Positions 33,787 through 44,979 of a stretch of DNA of 64,000 nt are shown here, piece by piece. The position numbers were made by a program, and so were the translations under genes. Source of the DNA: Alloactinosynnema sp. L-07 (GTDB lineage: Bacteria; Actinomycetota; Actinomycetes; Mycobacteriales; Pseudonocardiaceae); the NCBI RefSeq assembly GCF_900070365.1, contig NZ_LN850107.1:1240001-1304000 (forward strand), written 5' to 3'. The notes beneath the pieces were generated by a model. That model had not been told where the DNA came from, did not search any database, and saw only the letters and a program-made list of their open reading frames with translations. The number at the start of each line of letters is the position of its first letter. Position 1 is the stretch's first letter.

Positions 33787-34449
33787 TCAGCCCGGTCCGG
33801 CGTCGTGGACGTAGCGGGCGACCTGAACCCGGTTGGTGACCTCTAGTTTGGCGAACACGGTTCCGACATGCGTCTTGACCGTGGCCACACCCAGGTTCAG
33901 CGCGTGCGCGATCTCGGTGTTCGTCATCCCTTCGCTGACCGCGACCGCGACGACGCGTTCCCGGTCGGTGAGCCGGTTGAGCAGCGCGCGCGCCGTGCGC
34001 TGCCGGGAGTCGTCCGACCTGGTGACCGCGGCGATGAGCTGGGTGGTGACGCTGGGGGAGAGCATGGGCTCGCCGAGGGCGACCCGGCGCACGGCGACGA
34101 CGATGTCGGCGGGGGCGGTGTCCTTGAGCAGGAAGCCCGCCACGCCGTGCCGCAGCGCGGTCACGACTGTCTCGTCGGTGTCGAAGGTGGTCAGGATGAT
34201 GATCCGCGCCGTCGTGCCCAGGTCGCGCAGCCGCCGGGCGGCGGCCAGACCGTCCAGCCGCGGCATTCGGATGTCCATCAGGACGACCTGGGGCGACTCG
34301 CGCTCGACGACCTGGATCGCCTCGTGTCCATCGCACGCCTCGCCCACCACATCGATGTCCTGGGCCCCGCCCAGGATCATCCGCAGACCCGCGCGCACCA
34401 GCGGATCGTCATCGACCACGACGACCCGCACCGCTCTCAGCTCGGCCAT
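33787..34449 (-). CDS. NarL/LuxR-family response regulator
   Basis: A 220-residue regulator. The receiver begins VRVVVVDDDPLVRAGLRMIL, with the phospho-acceptor Asp in VVLMDIRMPRLDG, Thr in IIILTTFD and Lys in GFLLKDTAP. The C-terminal LuxR-type HTH is LTDRERVVAVAVSEGMTNTEIAHALNLGVATVKTHVGTVFAKL. It is phosphorylated by the HisKA_3-type kinase encoded just upstream, whose 3' end it overlaps by 13 bp. Targets are unknown; the F420-type gene that follows on the same strand is one candidate. Confidence 0.93.
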   Translation of the reverse strand: MAELRAVRVVVVDDDPLVRAGLRMILGGAQDIDVVGEACDGHEAIQVVERESPQVVLMDIRMPRLDGLAAARRLRDLGTTARIIILTTFDTDETVVTALRHGVAGFLLKDTAPADIVVAVRRVALGEPMLSPSVTTQLIAAVTRSDDSRQRTARALLNRLTDRERVVAVAVSEGMTNTEIAHALNLGVATVKTHVGTVFAKLEVTNRVQVARYVHDAGPG

Positions 34450-35639
34450 GGCAGCCTCGCGCGCACGAGGAAGGTCCCGTCCGGCCCGGGTCCGTATTCC
34501 AGCGCCCCACCCGCCAGCGAGGCTCGTTCGGTCAGTCCGGCCAGACCGACGCCTGCCGATGGCAGGTCCAGCCCAACGCCATCGCCTATCGGATTGCGCA
34601 CCTCGATCTCCAGCAGACCACCGGGCGTGCCGGACAGTCGCACCATGACCGGCTGACCGGGCGCGTGCTTGCGGGCGTTGGTCAGCGTCTCTTGGACGAT
34701 TCGGAACGACGTGCGCGACAGCGTCTCCGGCAGCGCGGGCAGCCTCTCGCCCGGTAGGCCTGAGGTGTCGAGCAGGACAGTCGAACCGGCCTCGCGAGCG
34801 TCGGCGAGGAGGGCGGGCAGCTCCGCGAGGGTCGGCTGAGGCCGCTCGACATCCGCGGTGCCGGATCGCAGGACGCCCAGCACCTCGCGGAGTTCGCTCA
34901 GCGCGAGTCGCGCGTTGGCCTGGATGGTCTGGGCGGTCTCGCTGGTCTGCGCGCGGCTCAGGTCCTCGCGGTAGGCGAGGGCGCCCGCGTGCAGTGCCAC
35001 CAAGGAGATCCGGTGCGCCAGGACGTCATGCATCTCCTGGGCGATCCTGGTCCGCTCGGCGTCGCGGGCCACCTTCGTCGTCAAGGCCTGCTCCCGTTCG
35101 GCGATCAGCACCCGCTCGTACAGCGAGGCCACCAGCTCGCGGCGGGCCGCGATGTAGAACCCGGTGATCACCGCGGCCGCGAAGAACATCAGGCCGAGAA
35201 CGATACTGCCCACTGAGGTGTAGACGCTGTCATCGACGAACGAGAATCGCGGCCAGTACAGCACCTCCGACAGGACCTGACAGCCGAGGAACCCGGCGCC
35301 GGTGGCGGCGACCCAGCCGCGCCTGCGCCAGGTGGCCATCGAGACGATCGCCAGTGCCGCCGGGCCCATGCAGGTCGCCGACAACGCCATCGCCGAGGTC
35401 GTCAGGATCGCGACCGCCAGCGGGTGGCGCCTGCGCAGCGTAAGGACGGCGAGTCCGGCCACGCCGAGCACGAAGTCGAGCAGGAGCACCGCGCCGATGG
35501 TGTCCTCTTGCGCCGCGGTCAGCGGGACGGACAGCTGCTCGGTGGCCCACGCGGTCCAGGCCATCGCTCCGGCCGTGCCCGCGACCAGGTAGCGCCAGAC
35601 CCGCGACCAGGGGCGCAGCGTCGGGTGCGACTGGTGCAT
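34437..35639 (-). CDS. HisKA_3-type sensor histidine kinase
   Basis: A 400-residue kinase of the NarX/DesK type. About five membrane spans form the N-terminal sensor region (residues 10-175) with no large extracellular domain. The H-box is ERTRIAQEMHDVLAHRISLVALHAG, with RLALSELREVLGVLR after it. The ATPase domain shows RIVQETLTNARKHAPG (N-box) and GVGLAGLTERASLAGG (G-box). The stimulus is not known; membrane-sensing kinases of this layout often respond to lipid or antibiotic stress. It is the first gene of the pair and starts at ATG 35639. Confidence 0.93.
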   Translation of the reverse strand: MHQSHPTLRPWSRVWRYLVAGTAGAMAWTAWATEQLSVPLTAAQEDTIGAVLLLDFVLGVAGLAVLTLRRRHPLAVAILTTSAMALSATCMGPAALAIVSMATWRRRGWVAATGAGFLGCQVLSEVLYWPRFSFVDDSVYTSVGSIVLGLMFFAAAVITGFYIAARRELVASLYERVLIAEREQALTTKVARDAERTRIAQEMHDVLAHRISLVALHAGALAYREDLSRAQTSETAQTIQANARLALSELREVLGVLRSGTADVERPQPTLAELPALLADAREAGSTVLLDTSGLPGERLPALPETLSRTSFRIVQETLTNARKHAPGQPVMVRLSGTPGGLLEIEVRNPIGDGVGLDLPSAGVGLAGLTERASLAGGALEYGPGPDGTFLVRARLPWPS

Positions 35640-35801
35640 GGGGTCAGCCTAGGCAGCGGCGGCCGGTCGCGGATCCACCCTGCGGCGCCGAGCGCCTCCA
35701 CCGAAAGGTGGAGACCGCCGAGACCGGCGGGGGAGGTGCCCGACGCGAACGCCCTGAATCGTGGTCATCACCCGAAAGCGTGTCGCCACAAGGAGTTTCC
35801 G

Positions 35802-36464
35802 ATGATGACCCCCAAGACCCTCGCGCGGATCGCGGGCCTGCTCTACCTGACTCTCGCCGTCCTTGGCGGCTGGGCACAGCTGGCCGTGCGCGGCACCGTC
35901 TATGTCCCCGGCGACGCCACCGCCACGGCCGCCAACCTCGTCAACCACGAGACGCTGTTCCGCTTGGGCTTGGTCGCCGACATCCTCATGGCGATCGTCT
36001 TCGTCTTCCTCGGGCTGGTCCTGCACCGCCTGCTGCGGCACGTCAACGAGCTGGCCGCGACAGCGCTTGTGGTGTTCGTGGCCGTCGGTGCGGGGGCCAT
36101 TCTCGTGAACCTCACCTTCCATGTCGGTGCGCTGCTGGTGCCCGGTGATCCGGCGATGGCGCTGCTGATGCTCGACCTGCACCACAACGGCTACATCCTC
36201 GGCGGCGTCTTCTTCGGCCTGTGGCTGCTGCCGATGGGCTACCTCGCCCACCGGTCGAGCCTGTTCCCGTCCTGGCTCGGCGTGCTGCTCGTCATCGGCT
36301 GCTTCGCCTGGATCGCCGACCCGGTGATCCACTTCGCGCTGCCGGACGCGCCGAGCCTGGTCCGTGGCGCGGTGTCCGTCCCGACCGCCATCGCGGAGTT
36401 CGGTCTGATCTTGTACCTGCTCATCCGCGGTGTGCGGACCCCGAGGGCCGTCAGTGTGTCCTAA
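35802..36464 (+). CDS. DUF4386 membrane protein
   Basis: A 220-residue membrane protein with about six helices. It starts MMTPKTLARIAGLLYLTLAVLGG, with the family pattern HETLFRLGLVADILMAIVFVFLGLVLHRLLR and a late FGLWLLPMGYLAHRSSLFPSWLGVLLVIGCFAW. The DUF4386 family has no established activity. ATG 35802 has ACAAGGAG upstream. It is divergent from the NarL-type kinase and could be its target. Its 3' end overlaps the convergent TPR gene by 4 bp. Confidence 0.88.
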   Translation: MMTPKTLARIAGLLYLTLAVLGGWAQLAVRGTVYVPGDATATAANLVNHETLFRLGLVADILMAIVFVFLGLVLHRLLRHVNELAATALVVFVAVGAGAILVNLTFHVGALLVPGDPAMALLMLDLHHNGYILGGVFFGLWLLPMGYLAHRSSLFPSWLGVLLVIGCFAWIADPVIHFALPDAPSLVRGAVSVPTAIAEFGLILYLLIRGVRTPRAVSVS

Positions 36465-39274
36465 TCGGACAGTCGGGCCGACAGTGCCCGCACCAGCGGC
36501 TCGGTGTCGACCGGCTTGCCTTGCTCCTCCAAGGTTCGTACCAGAGTCCCCAGCACCGCGCCCACCGTCGACTCCCCGGCGTCGTCGGTCAGCAGGGCCG
36601 CGGCTCGGCGGGCGTCGCTTTCGGCCTCGGGGAACTGGCCGAGGTCCATTCGCAATCGAGCCGCTCGGCCTGCCAGGAACGCATGCCACTCAGGGTTGCC
36701 CAGGCGGACGGCGTACTCCTCGGTCCGCTGGTTGACCTCCAGCGCCTCGGCGAACCGCTGGTGGTGGGCCAGCAGGGCAACCCGGAACCCGATGACGTCG
36801 GCCAGTTCGTCCAAGGCCCCCGGCACGGACTCGTCCGGCAGGAGGCGGGCGGCCTCGTCGAGGGCGGCGATGCCCGCGTCGAGGTCGTCGAGGCCGATGG
36901 CGTGGGCGAGTTTCACCATCGACTCCGCGGCGGCCACCGGGTTGCCCGCGACGATCCAGGTGCCCGCCGACTCGCGGAACGCCGCGGCGGCGCCGGGGTA
37001 GTCGCCGAGTTCGAGGCGGGCGTCGCCCAGTTGGAACAGCACGTGGCCGCGCAGGCCGTGGTCGTCGTCGTCCGCGGTGGCGAGCACGGCGTCGAAGTGG
37101 TCGGCGGCGGTGTCGTACTCACCGAGGTTCCGGCAGGCCAGAGCCAGTCGGTAGTGGATGTCGGTGACCGGGCCGACATAGGCCGTCGGCATCAGGCGCA
37201 GCGCCTCCTCCAGGGTCTCCGCGGCCTCGACGTCGCGGCCGACGGACAGGTAGCCCGCCGACAGGTGCAGGCACGCCTGGGCGACCGCGCCCGGAGTCAG
37301 ATAGGTCCGGGCGGAGGCGACGGCGTCGAGCAGGGTCGGCAGGTGGGTGCCCGCGAGGTCGGTCTGGTCGAGCAGGCCCGCCAGCTGCATCAGCGCCTCG
37401 GCCACCCACGGGCCGGGGACGGTCCTGGCCAGCGCGACGAACTCGGTGAACTGGTCGACCGAGTCCTCGACCCGGCCGACATTGGCGAGCAGGCGGGCGC
37501 GGTGGCCGCTGACCGCCAGCCGCGTCGACTCCGGCCAGCGGCCCAGGTCCGCGGCCAGCTCGTCGATGATCGCCAAGGCGCCGTCGAAGTCGCCGCGGCG
37601 TTCCAGGAGTTCGGCGCGGGCCTTGCGGACACCGCCGATGCGCTCGGGGGCCTTGGCCAGCGCGACCAGCTCCGCGGCGTCCACTTCGGACTCCGCGCGG
37701 TCGGGCTCGGTGTCGGCGAGCAGGTCGGCGGTGGCCAGGTGGGCGCGCATCACGCCGATCGGGTCGTCGATCTCACGGGCGATGTCCATGGCGACGCGGG
37801 CGTGCTCGGCGGCGTCCACGGGGCGGTCGGCCGAACCGAGCAGGTCCGCCAGGAACGCGTGCAGCCGGGCCGCCGCGGCCCGCTCGCCCGTGGCGGTGAG
37901 CCGGTCGAGCACGTCGAGCAAGCAGTCGATCAGCTCGTCGGCGTTCTCCCGGCGGGCCAGCCAGGTGCGGTGCACCGCGACCCTGGCGGCCAGGCCCGGC
38001 GGCAGCAGGGCGTCCAGGTCGGCGGGCAGCGTGGCCAGCAGACGCGCCCCGCTGAACAGGGCGCCGTCGTCCATCGCGGCGCAGGCGCGTTCGGCGAGTT
38101 CCACCGGGTCGGCGACGACCGGCTCGGCGACGGGGGCCTCAGGCCGCGGCGGGATCGGCGCCGGGGCGGTGGGCACCGCGAGCACCACGGGCCCGGCGTC
38201 GGGCAGGGCCAGCGTCTCCTCGACCCTCGCGCTCACCGCGTCCGTCCCATTGCGACGGTCGAACTCCAGTGCCGTGGCGCGGGCGGTGTCGACGCAGCGG
38301 GCCAACAGGCGCTCGCCGTCCACCTCGCCGTCGGGCAGCCGGAACGACAGCTCGGCCCGGTCGGGCACCCGGCTCAGCAGCAGTGCCGCGGCCGCGGCGA
38401 AGTCCTGGCGCACCTTCGGGCTCGGTGGCTCGACCAGCACGTCCAGGTTGCGCGACAGGATGTCCAGCCCGCGTCGCGCGTTGCCGGTGACCGCGCAGAA
38501 CCGCAGGTGCGCGTGCAGCGCGGACCGGGCCTGCGGGGTGTCGCGCACGACCCGGTAGGACACCAGGTGCGCCCGCGCGGCGTCGTCGAGCCTGCCGGTG
38601 GCCAGGTAGGCCTCCAGCAGTGACGCCATCACCCCGTGCGGCTGCTCGGCGCAGTCCGACGGCTCGGTCAGCACCGCGCGCGCGGCGTCGATGGCTTCCT
38701 GAAAACGCTTGCGGGACACGAAATACCCGACCTGACTGTCCACAACGCACGCCGGGCAGTCGCTCATGTCGTCTGGCTCGGCGGCCCGCCACGCGGCGAA
38801 GTGCGCGTCGGCCGCGGCGGTGTCGCCGGTGTGGTGGGCCAGCGCGCGCAGCTTGTCGTGCACGGGGTGCAGGGAGTAGCCCTGCTGGCGGTAGCGGTCG
38901 GCCAACTCGTCCACCACGGACGTGATCTGGGCCAGGCTGAACCGGGGATCACCGAGCAGCCCGGTGGGCAGCCACTTGTGCATCCAGTTGAACTGGTGCA
39001 GCGCCCACTCGTCGAACGCGTCCGGGTGTTTGCGCTCGGTGGTGCGCAGCCACGCGAACGGGGTGAGCATCAGGTCGTAGCGGCGGATCTCGCGGTAGGC
39101 GTTGACCAGGATCAGCCGCGCGGCCACCCCGTAGTCGACGAACCCGGCCCCGTCGGCCGCCCGCGCCGCGCGCTCCAGCGCCTCGCACTTGGCCTGCCCG
39201 GCGGGCATCGAGTCCGTCTCGTGCACGAGATGGGCGACGTGGTCGCGCAACTCGTCGGCGTTCTGCTCCGACAC
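36461..39274 (-). CDS. 937-aa tetratricopeptide-like repeat protein paired with an HSP90-like gene
   Basis: A 937-residue soluble protein. Residues 1-330 are helical with repeated HxxW/AAWRAAEP patterns and a Cys pair in SDCPACVVD. A Pro/Ala-rich hinge lies near 375-400. The C-terminal 500 residues are TPR-like: for example LSAGYLSVGRDVEAAETLEEALRL, YRLALACRNLGEYDTAADHFDAVL and LFQLGDARLELGDYPGAAAAFRESAG. No catalytic motif was found, so it looks like a protein-binding scaffold. It starts GTG 39274, 25 bp after the HSP90-like gene, and the two form an operon. In eukaryotes many HSP90 partners are TPR proteins; whether that applies here is inference. Confidence 0.8.
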   Translation of the reverse strand: MSEQNADELRDHVAHLVHETDSMPAGQAKCEALERAARAADGAGFVDYGVAARLILVNAYREIRRYDLMLTPFAWLRTTERKHPDAFDEWALHQFNWMHKWLPTGLLGDPRFSLAQITSVVDELADRYRQQGYSLHPVHDKLRALAHHTGDTAAADAHFAAWRAAEPDDMSDCPACVVDSQVGYFVSRKRFQEAIDAARAVLTEPSDCAEQPHGVMASLLEAYLATGRLDDAARAHLVSYRVVRDTPQARSALHAHLRFCAVTGNARRGLDILSRNLDVLVEPPSPKVRQDFAAAAALLLSRVPDRAELSFRLPDGEVDGERLLARCVDTARATALEFDRRNGTDAVSARVEETLALPDAGPVVLAVPTAPAPIPPRPEAPVAEPVVADPVELAERACAAMDDGALFSGARLLATLPADLDALLPPGLAARVAVHRTWLARRENADELIDCLLDVLDRLTATGERAAAARLHAFLADLLGSADRPVDAAEHARVAMDIAREIDDPIGVMRAHLATADLLADTEPDRAESEVDAAELVALAKAPERIGGVRKARAELLERRGDFDGALAIIDELAADLGRWPESTRLAVSGHRARLLANVGRVEDSVDQFTEFVALARTVPGPWVAEALMQLAGLLDQTDLAGTHLPTLLDAVASARTYLTPGAVAQACLHLSAGYLSVGRDVEAAETLEEALRLMPTAYVGPVTDIHYRLALACRNLGEYDTAADHFDAVLATADDDDHGLRGHVLFQLGDARLELGDYPGAAAAFRESAGTWIVAGNPVAAAESMVKLAHAIGLDDLDAGIAALDEAARLLPDESVPGALDELADVIGFRVALLAHHQRFAEALEVNQRTEEYAVRLGNPEWHAFLAGRAARLRMDLGQFPEAESDARRAAALLTDDAGESTVGAVLGTLVRTLEEQGKPVDTEPLVRALSARLSD

Positions 39275-39299
39275 CGCGGTCCTTCCCCAGTAGTACTTG

Positions 39300-41177
39300 T
39301 CAGTGTCCGATGGCGCGGTCGAGCAGGTCCAGGAAGGACCCGTTGAGCGTCGCGGTGTCCTTGGGCCGCAGCGGCCGGTGCGACTGCAGCAGCGCGTGCA
39401 CGTAGAGCGCGAGCACCGCGGTCTCCAGCAGCGACGGGTCCTCGATCCCGGCGAGCCGGGCCACCAGTGGGTTGCGGGTGTTCAGCACGAGCTGTTGGGC
39501 CGCGCCGGAACCGGAGTCGACCAGTTGGCCGAGCAGGTCCTGCCACAGCGGGTCGGCGTCCTCGCGGGCGTCGGCGGCGTCGCGCCTGCGCGCCCCGCCC
39601 GCGTCGGCCACCAGCAGCGCGGGCAGCGACACCGGGTCGAAGTCGCGCAGCATCGGCTCACAGTCGTGGCTGTCGAGCGCCTTGCAGGCGACGGACATCG
39701 TGCGCTTCAAGGACGCCTCGACCTGGGCGGTCGGCCTGCCGAGGGCGGCCAGCAGCTCCGCGGGGTCGACCCGGCGCGCGGTCAGCCCGCCGTCGAGGGT
39801 GGCCAGCCTGCGCAGCAGCTCGGTGTCGTAGGCGTATCCGGCGTTGACCAGCCCGATGCCCTGCGCGCGGGCGACCGGGGCCAGCTGGCGGAACTCGTCG
39901 ACGTCCGGGGTGTAGAGGACGGTCTGGTGGTTGCGGCGGAACTGGCGCAGCGGCATCGTGCCGCGCGTGGTCTCGAACGGCACCCACCGCTCGGCCAGCC
40001 GCAACAGCTCGTCGTCGATCAGCGCCACCGACTTGATCCCGAGCTGGTGGGCGGCCAGCAGCGCACCCGCCCGCTCCGGCTCGGTGGCGTCCAGGCGCAG
40101 CAGCCACTCCCGCAGCCTGCTGCCCATCGCGTCACGCACCGCCAGCAGGGTCTCGTCCTCGTAGAGCGACTCGCGGCTGGCCGTGGGCCGCAGCGCCGAG
40201 GTGTCCACGACACAGCGGACGAAGTAGGCCCAGTCCGGCAGCAGGCCCTCGATCGATGTGCCGACGAGCATCCGCTTGAGGTAGACCCGGTGGGCTTGGC
40301 GGCTGCCCGGGTTGGCCCCGGCGGGCAGCACGAACGCCGCGCCGGTCAGCCCGGCCGCGCCGAACTCCAGCGGCACCACGTCGAACGGCTCGAAACCCAG
40401 CGTCGCCTTGCAGTACGCGGCGAGCCTGCCGTGGTGATCGGCCACCGACTCGCCGCCGCGGCGCACCCAAGGCAGCTCCTCCTCGGTGACCAGCACCTGT
40501 CCGCCCGCGCCCGCGACCCGCACCTCGAAGGGCAGCAGCGAGCCGAACTCGGCGGCCAGCATCGCCACGGTGTCGTACTCGGCCCAGTGGTCGCAGTCGC
40601 GCCGGGGAACCAGCTCCACGGTCGTGCCGACCTCGGCGCGCGCCGAGTCGTCCACCTCGACCTCGTACGTCCCGTCGCCGTGCGCCACCCAGCGCACCGC
40701 GGGGCCGCCGGAGGCCGACCGGCTCACCAGCCGCACCTCGTCGGCGATAAGGAAGCACGACAGCAGGCCGACGCCGAACTGGCCGAGGAAGTCCTGGCGG
40801 GCGAAGCCCAACTCGTCGCGCTTGGACGTGCCGCCCAGCGTGGACAACAGGGTGTGCACCTCGGACTCGTCCAGGCCGATGCCGCTGTCACTGATCCGCA
40901 GCGTGCCATTGCCGGTACGCTCTGTGGTCTCCACCAAGATCGCCGCGGGCGCCGACGGGTCGGCGAGTCTGCGCGCGGTCACCGCGTCCACCGCGTTCTG
41001 CAACAGCTCGCGCAAATAGACGCGAGGGCTGCTGTAAAGGTGATGGCTGAGCAGATCGATGACGCCACGCAGGTTGACGCCGAATGTCTGAGCCAATGTG
41101 ACCTCAACTGCGGTAGGGAGCGGCCACGCGGGGGGCCGGGCCGGGCGGAGGTGACAGTACAGGTGTCCGATGTCCAC
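39300..41177 (-). CDS. HSP90-family chaperone-like ATPase
   Basis: A 625-residue GHKL ATPase of the HSP90 family. N-domain motifs are YLRELLQNAVDAVTARR (catalytic Glu and Asn), RISDSGIGLDESEVHTLLSTLGGTSK and GQFGVGLLSCFLIADEV. The middle domain includes VYLKRMLVGTSIEGLLPDWAYFVRCVVDTSALRPTASRESLYED, with the ATP-contacting Arg segment. The C-terminal dimer domain diverges from HtpG. It is an actinobacterial HSP90 variant rather than canonical HtpG. The start is uncertain: GTG 41177 or an internal TTG near 41090, as the ATPase fold begins only at about residue 30. It is followed by its TPR partner and is divergent from pheS. Confidence 0.88.
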   Translation of the reverse strand: MDIGHLYCHLRPARPPAWPLPTAVEVTLAQTFGVNLRGVIDLLSHHLYSSPRVYLRELLQNAVDAVTARRLADPSAPAAILVETTERTGNGTLRISDSGIGLDESEVHTLLSTLGGTSKRDELGFARQDFLGQFGVGLLSCFLIADEVRLVSRSASGGPAVRWVAHGDGTYEVEVDDSARAEVGTTVELVPRRDCDHWAEYDTVAMLAAEFGSLLPFEVRVAGAGGQVLVTEEELPWVRRGGESVADHHGRLAAYCKATLGFEPFDVVPLEFGAAGLTGAAFVLPAGANPGSRQAHRVYLKRMLVGTSIEGLLPDWAYFVRCVVDTSALRPTASRESLYEDETLLAVRDAMGSRLREWLLRLDATEPERAGALLAAHQLGIKSVALIDDELLRLAERWVPFETTRGTMPLRQFRRNHQTVLYTPDVDEFRQLAPVARAQGIGLVNAGYAYDTELLRRLATLDGGLTARRVDPAELLAALGRPTAQVEASLKRTMSVACKALDSHDCEPMLRDFDPVSLPALLVADAGGARRRDAADAREDADPLWQDLLGQLVDSGSGAAQQLVLNTRNPLVARLAGIEDPSLLETAVLALYVHALLQSHRPLRPKDTATLNGSFLDLLDRAIGH

Positions 41178-41212
41178 GGGAGGCTTTCACCTGTCCGCCC
41201 ACGCTCGGTCGC

Positions 41213-42462
<1,250 letters not shown>

Positions 42463-44979
42463 GTGAGGATCCCCGTCAGCTGGCTCCTGCAGCAGCTCGA
42501 ACTCACTGAGGACCATCGGGAACTCAACGCCGAACAGATCGCCGAGGAGTTCGTCCGGGTCGGTCTGGAAGTCGAGGACGTCAGCACGCTTGGCCCGGTC
42601 ACCGGTCCGCTCGTGGTCGGCCGGGTGGCCGAGATCGAGGAGCTGACCGAGTTCAAGAAGCCGATCCGGTTCTGCACCGTCGAGCTGATCGACCCCGACG
42701 ACCTCGACCAGGAGGAGTCCGCGCTGCCCGCGACCACCCAGGTCGTGTGCGGCGCCAACAACTTCGTCGAGGGCGACCTGGTCGTCGTGGCGCTGCCCGG
42801 CGCGGTGCTGCCCGGCGACTTCGCCATCGCCGAGCGCCAGACCTACGGCAAGGTCAGCCGGGGCATGATCTGCTCGGCCCGCGAACTGGGCCTTGGCGAC
42901 GACCACACCGGGATCATGGTTCTGCCGACCGGCGAGTGCGCCCCCGGCGACGACGCGATCGAGCTGCTCGGGCTCACCGACTCGGTCATCGAGCTGGCGA
43001 TCACCCCCGATCGCGGCTACGCGTTCTCCGTGCGCGGCCTTGCCCGCGAGCTGGCGTGCGCGCTCGACCTGCGGCTGATCGACCCGGCCGCGATCGAAGT
43101 GCCCGGCGCCGACAGCGACTCGGTTCCCGTGCAGATCGAGGCTCAGGACGGCTGCGCCCGGTTCGTGGTCCGCCGCGTCACCGGGGTCGACCCGACCGCG
43201 CCGACGCCATGGTGGATCCGCAGGCGGCTGATGCTGGCCGGGATCCGCTCGATCTCGCTGGCCGTGGACATCACCAACTATGTGATGCTCGAACTCGGGC
43301 AGCCGATGCACGCCTTCGACACCAAGAAGCTCGCCGGTGGCCTGGTCATCCGGCGCGCGAACGCGGGGGAGAGGCTCGTTACCCTCGACAACGTCGAACG
43401 CAAACTCGATGCCGATGACATCGTGGTGTGCGACGACTCCGGCCCGATCTCGCTGGCGGGGGTCATGGGCGGAGCCACCACCGAGGTCGGCGCCGAGACC
43501 AGCGACATCCTGCTGGAAGCGGCCATCTGGGACCCGGCGTCGATCGCGCGCGGCGTGCGTCGGCACAAGCTGCCCAGCGAGGCGTCCAAGCGCTACGAGC
43601 GCGTGGTCGACGCGGCGCTGCCGCCGGTCGCCCTGGAGCGGGCCGCCCGGCTGCTGCGCGAGTACGGCGAGGGCAGCATTCAGCCCGGCCGCACCGACGT
43701 CGGTCGGCCGTCCGTGCCCGGTCCGGTGTTGATGGCCATGGACCTGCCCGACCGGGTCGCGGGCGTGCGCTACGACCGCGGCGTCACCGTCTCCCGGCTG
43801 CAGCAGATCGGCTGCCGGGTCGAGATCGGCACCGCCGAGGACGGCACCCCCTGCGTCACGGCCTACCCGCCGACCTGGCGCGCGGACCTGAACCAGGCCG
43901 CCGACCTCGTCGAGGAGGTGCTGCGGCTGCAGGGTTACGACACCATCCCGTCGGAGCTGCCGCCCGCGCCGCCCGGCGCCGGGCTCAGCGCCAAGCAGCG
44001 TCGTCAGCGCACGGTGTCGCGGGCGCTGGCTGAGGCGGGCTACGTCGAGGTGCTGCCGTTCCCGTTCATCGCCAAGTCGGTGTGGGACGCCTTCGCTCTG
44101 CCCGAGGACGACATCCGCAGGCGCACGGTCTCGTTGCTGAACCCGCTGGAGGCCGACCGCGCCGAGATGGCCACCACGCTGCTGCCCGGGATGCTCGACA
44201 TCCTGTCGCGCAACGTCTCCCGCGGCGCGCGGGACGTGGCGATCTACCACGTCGGCCAGGTCGTGCTGCCGCGCACCGAGCAGGTCCCGATGCCCGAGGT
44301 GGGCGTCGATGGCAGGCCGACCGACGAGGAGATCGCCGTCCTCAACGCCACCCTGCCGATCCAGCCGACCCACGTCGCGGTGATCCTCGCGGGCAACCGC
44401 GAACGCGCGGGCTGGTGGGGCAAGGGCGAACCGGCGAATTGGGCCGACGCCGTGCAGGCCGCCCGGACCGTGGCCGAGGCCGCGGGCGCCGAGCTGACCG
44501 TGCACAAGTGGGACCTGCTGCCGTGGCACCCGGGCCGCTGCGCGCAGCTGCGCGTCGGCGGGTTCCCGGTGGGTCACGCGGGTGAGCTGCACCCCAAGGT
44601 CACCGAGGCGCTGGGCCTGCCCCCGCGCACGTGCGCCATGGAGATCGACCTCGACGCGCTGCCGATCGCCGAGCGCAGGCCGGTGCCGAAGGTCTCGCCG
44701 TATCCGCCGGTGCTGCTCGACGTGGCGCTGGTCGTCGATGAAGAGGTGCCCGCCGCCGACCTGTCGCGGGTGCTGCGCGACGGCGGGGGCGAGCTGCTGG
44801 AGGAATTGAGCCTCTTCGACGTGTTCACCGGAACACAGGTCGGCGAGGGCAAACGATCTCTGGCGTACTCACTGCGATTCCGCGCCCCCGATCGCACACT
44901 GACCGTCGAGGAAGCGACATTGGCCCGCGACGCCGCCGTCGCCGCCGCGGCCGAACGTTTCGGAGCATCACTGCGCTAG
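42463..44979 (+). CDS. pheT: Phenylalanine-tRNA ligase beta subunit
   Basis: An 838-residue subunit with tRNA-binding and editing functions. The N-terminal B1/EMAP-like domain begins RIPVSWLLQQLELTEDHRELNAEQIAEEFVRVGLEVEDV. The B3/B4 editing module includes AGIRSISLAVDITNYVMLELGQPMHAFD. A B5 domain follows. The catalytic-like domain contains TTLLPGMLDILSRNVSRGARDVAIYHVGQV, and the C-terminal ferredoxin-fold anticodon-binding domain (FDX-ACB) ends KRSLAYSLRFRAPDRTLTVEEATLARD. GTG 42463 directly abuts the pheS stop. The last 12 bp overlap the convergent AlkD-like gene. Confidence 0.97.
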   Translation: MRIPVSWLLQQLELTEDHRELNAEQIAEEFVRVGLEVEDVSTLGPVTGPLVVGRVAEIEELTEFKKPIRFCTVELIDPDDLDQEESALPATTQVVCGANNFVEGDLVVVALPGAVLPGDFAIAERQTYGKVSRGMICSARELGLGDDHTGIMVLPTGECAPGDDAIELLGLTDSVIELAITPDRGYAFSVRGLARELACALDLRLIDPAAIEVPGADSDSVPVQIEAQDGCARFVVRRVTGVDPTAPTPWWIRRRLMLAGIRSISLAVDITNYVMLELGQPMHAFDTKKLAGGLVIRRANAGERLVTLDNVERKLDADDIVVCDDSGPISLAGVMGGATTEVGAETSDILLEAAIWDPASIARGVRRHKLPSEASKRYERVVDAALPPVALERAARLLREYGEGSIQPGRTDVGRPSVPGPVLMAMDLPDRVAGVRYDRGVTVSRLQQIGCRVEIGTAEDGTPCVTAYPPTWRADLNQAADLVEEVLRLQGYDTIPSELPPAPPGAGLSAKQRRQRTVSRALAEAGYVEVLPFPFIAKSVWDAFALPEDDIRRRTVSLLNPLEADRAEMATTLLPGMLDILSRNVSRGARDVAIYHVGQVVLPRTEQVPMPEVGVDGRPTDEEIAVLNATLPIQPTHVAVILAGNRERAGWWGKGEPANWADAVQAARTVAEAAGAELTVHKWDLLPWHPGRCAQLRVGGFPVGHAGELHPKVTEALGLPPRTCAMEIDLDALPIAERRPVPKVSPYPPVLLDVALVVDEEVPAADLSRVLRDGGGELLEELSLFDVFTGTQVGEGKRSLAYSLRFRAPDRTLTVEEATLARDAAVAAAAERFGASLR

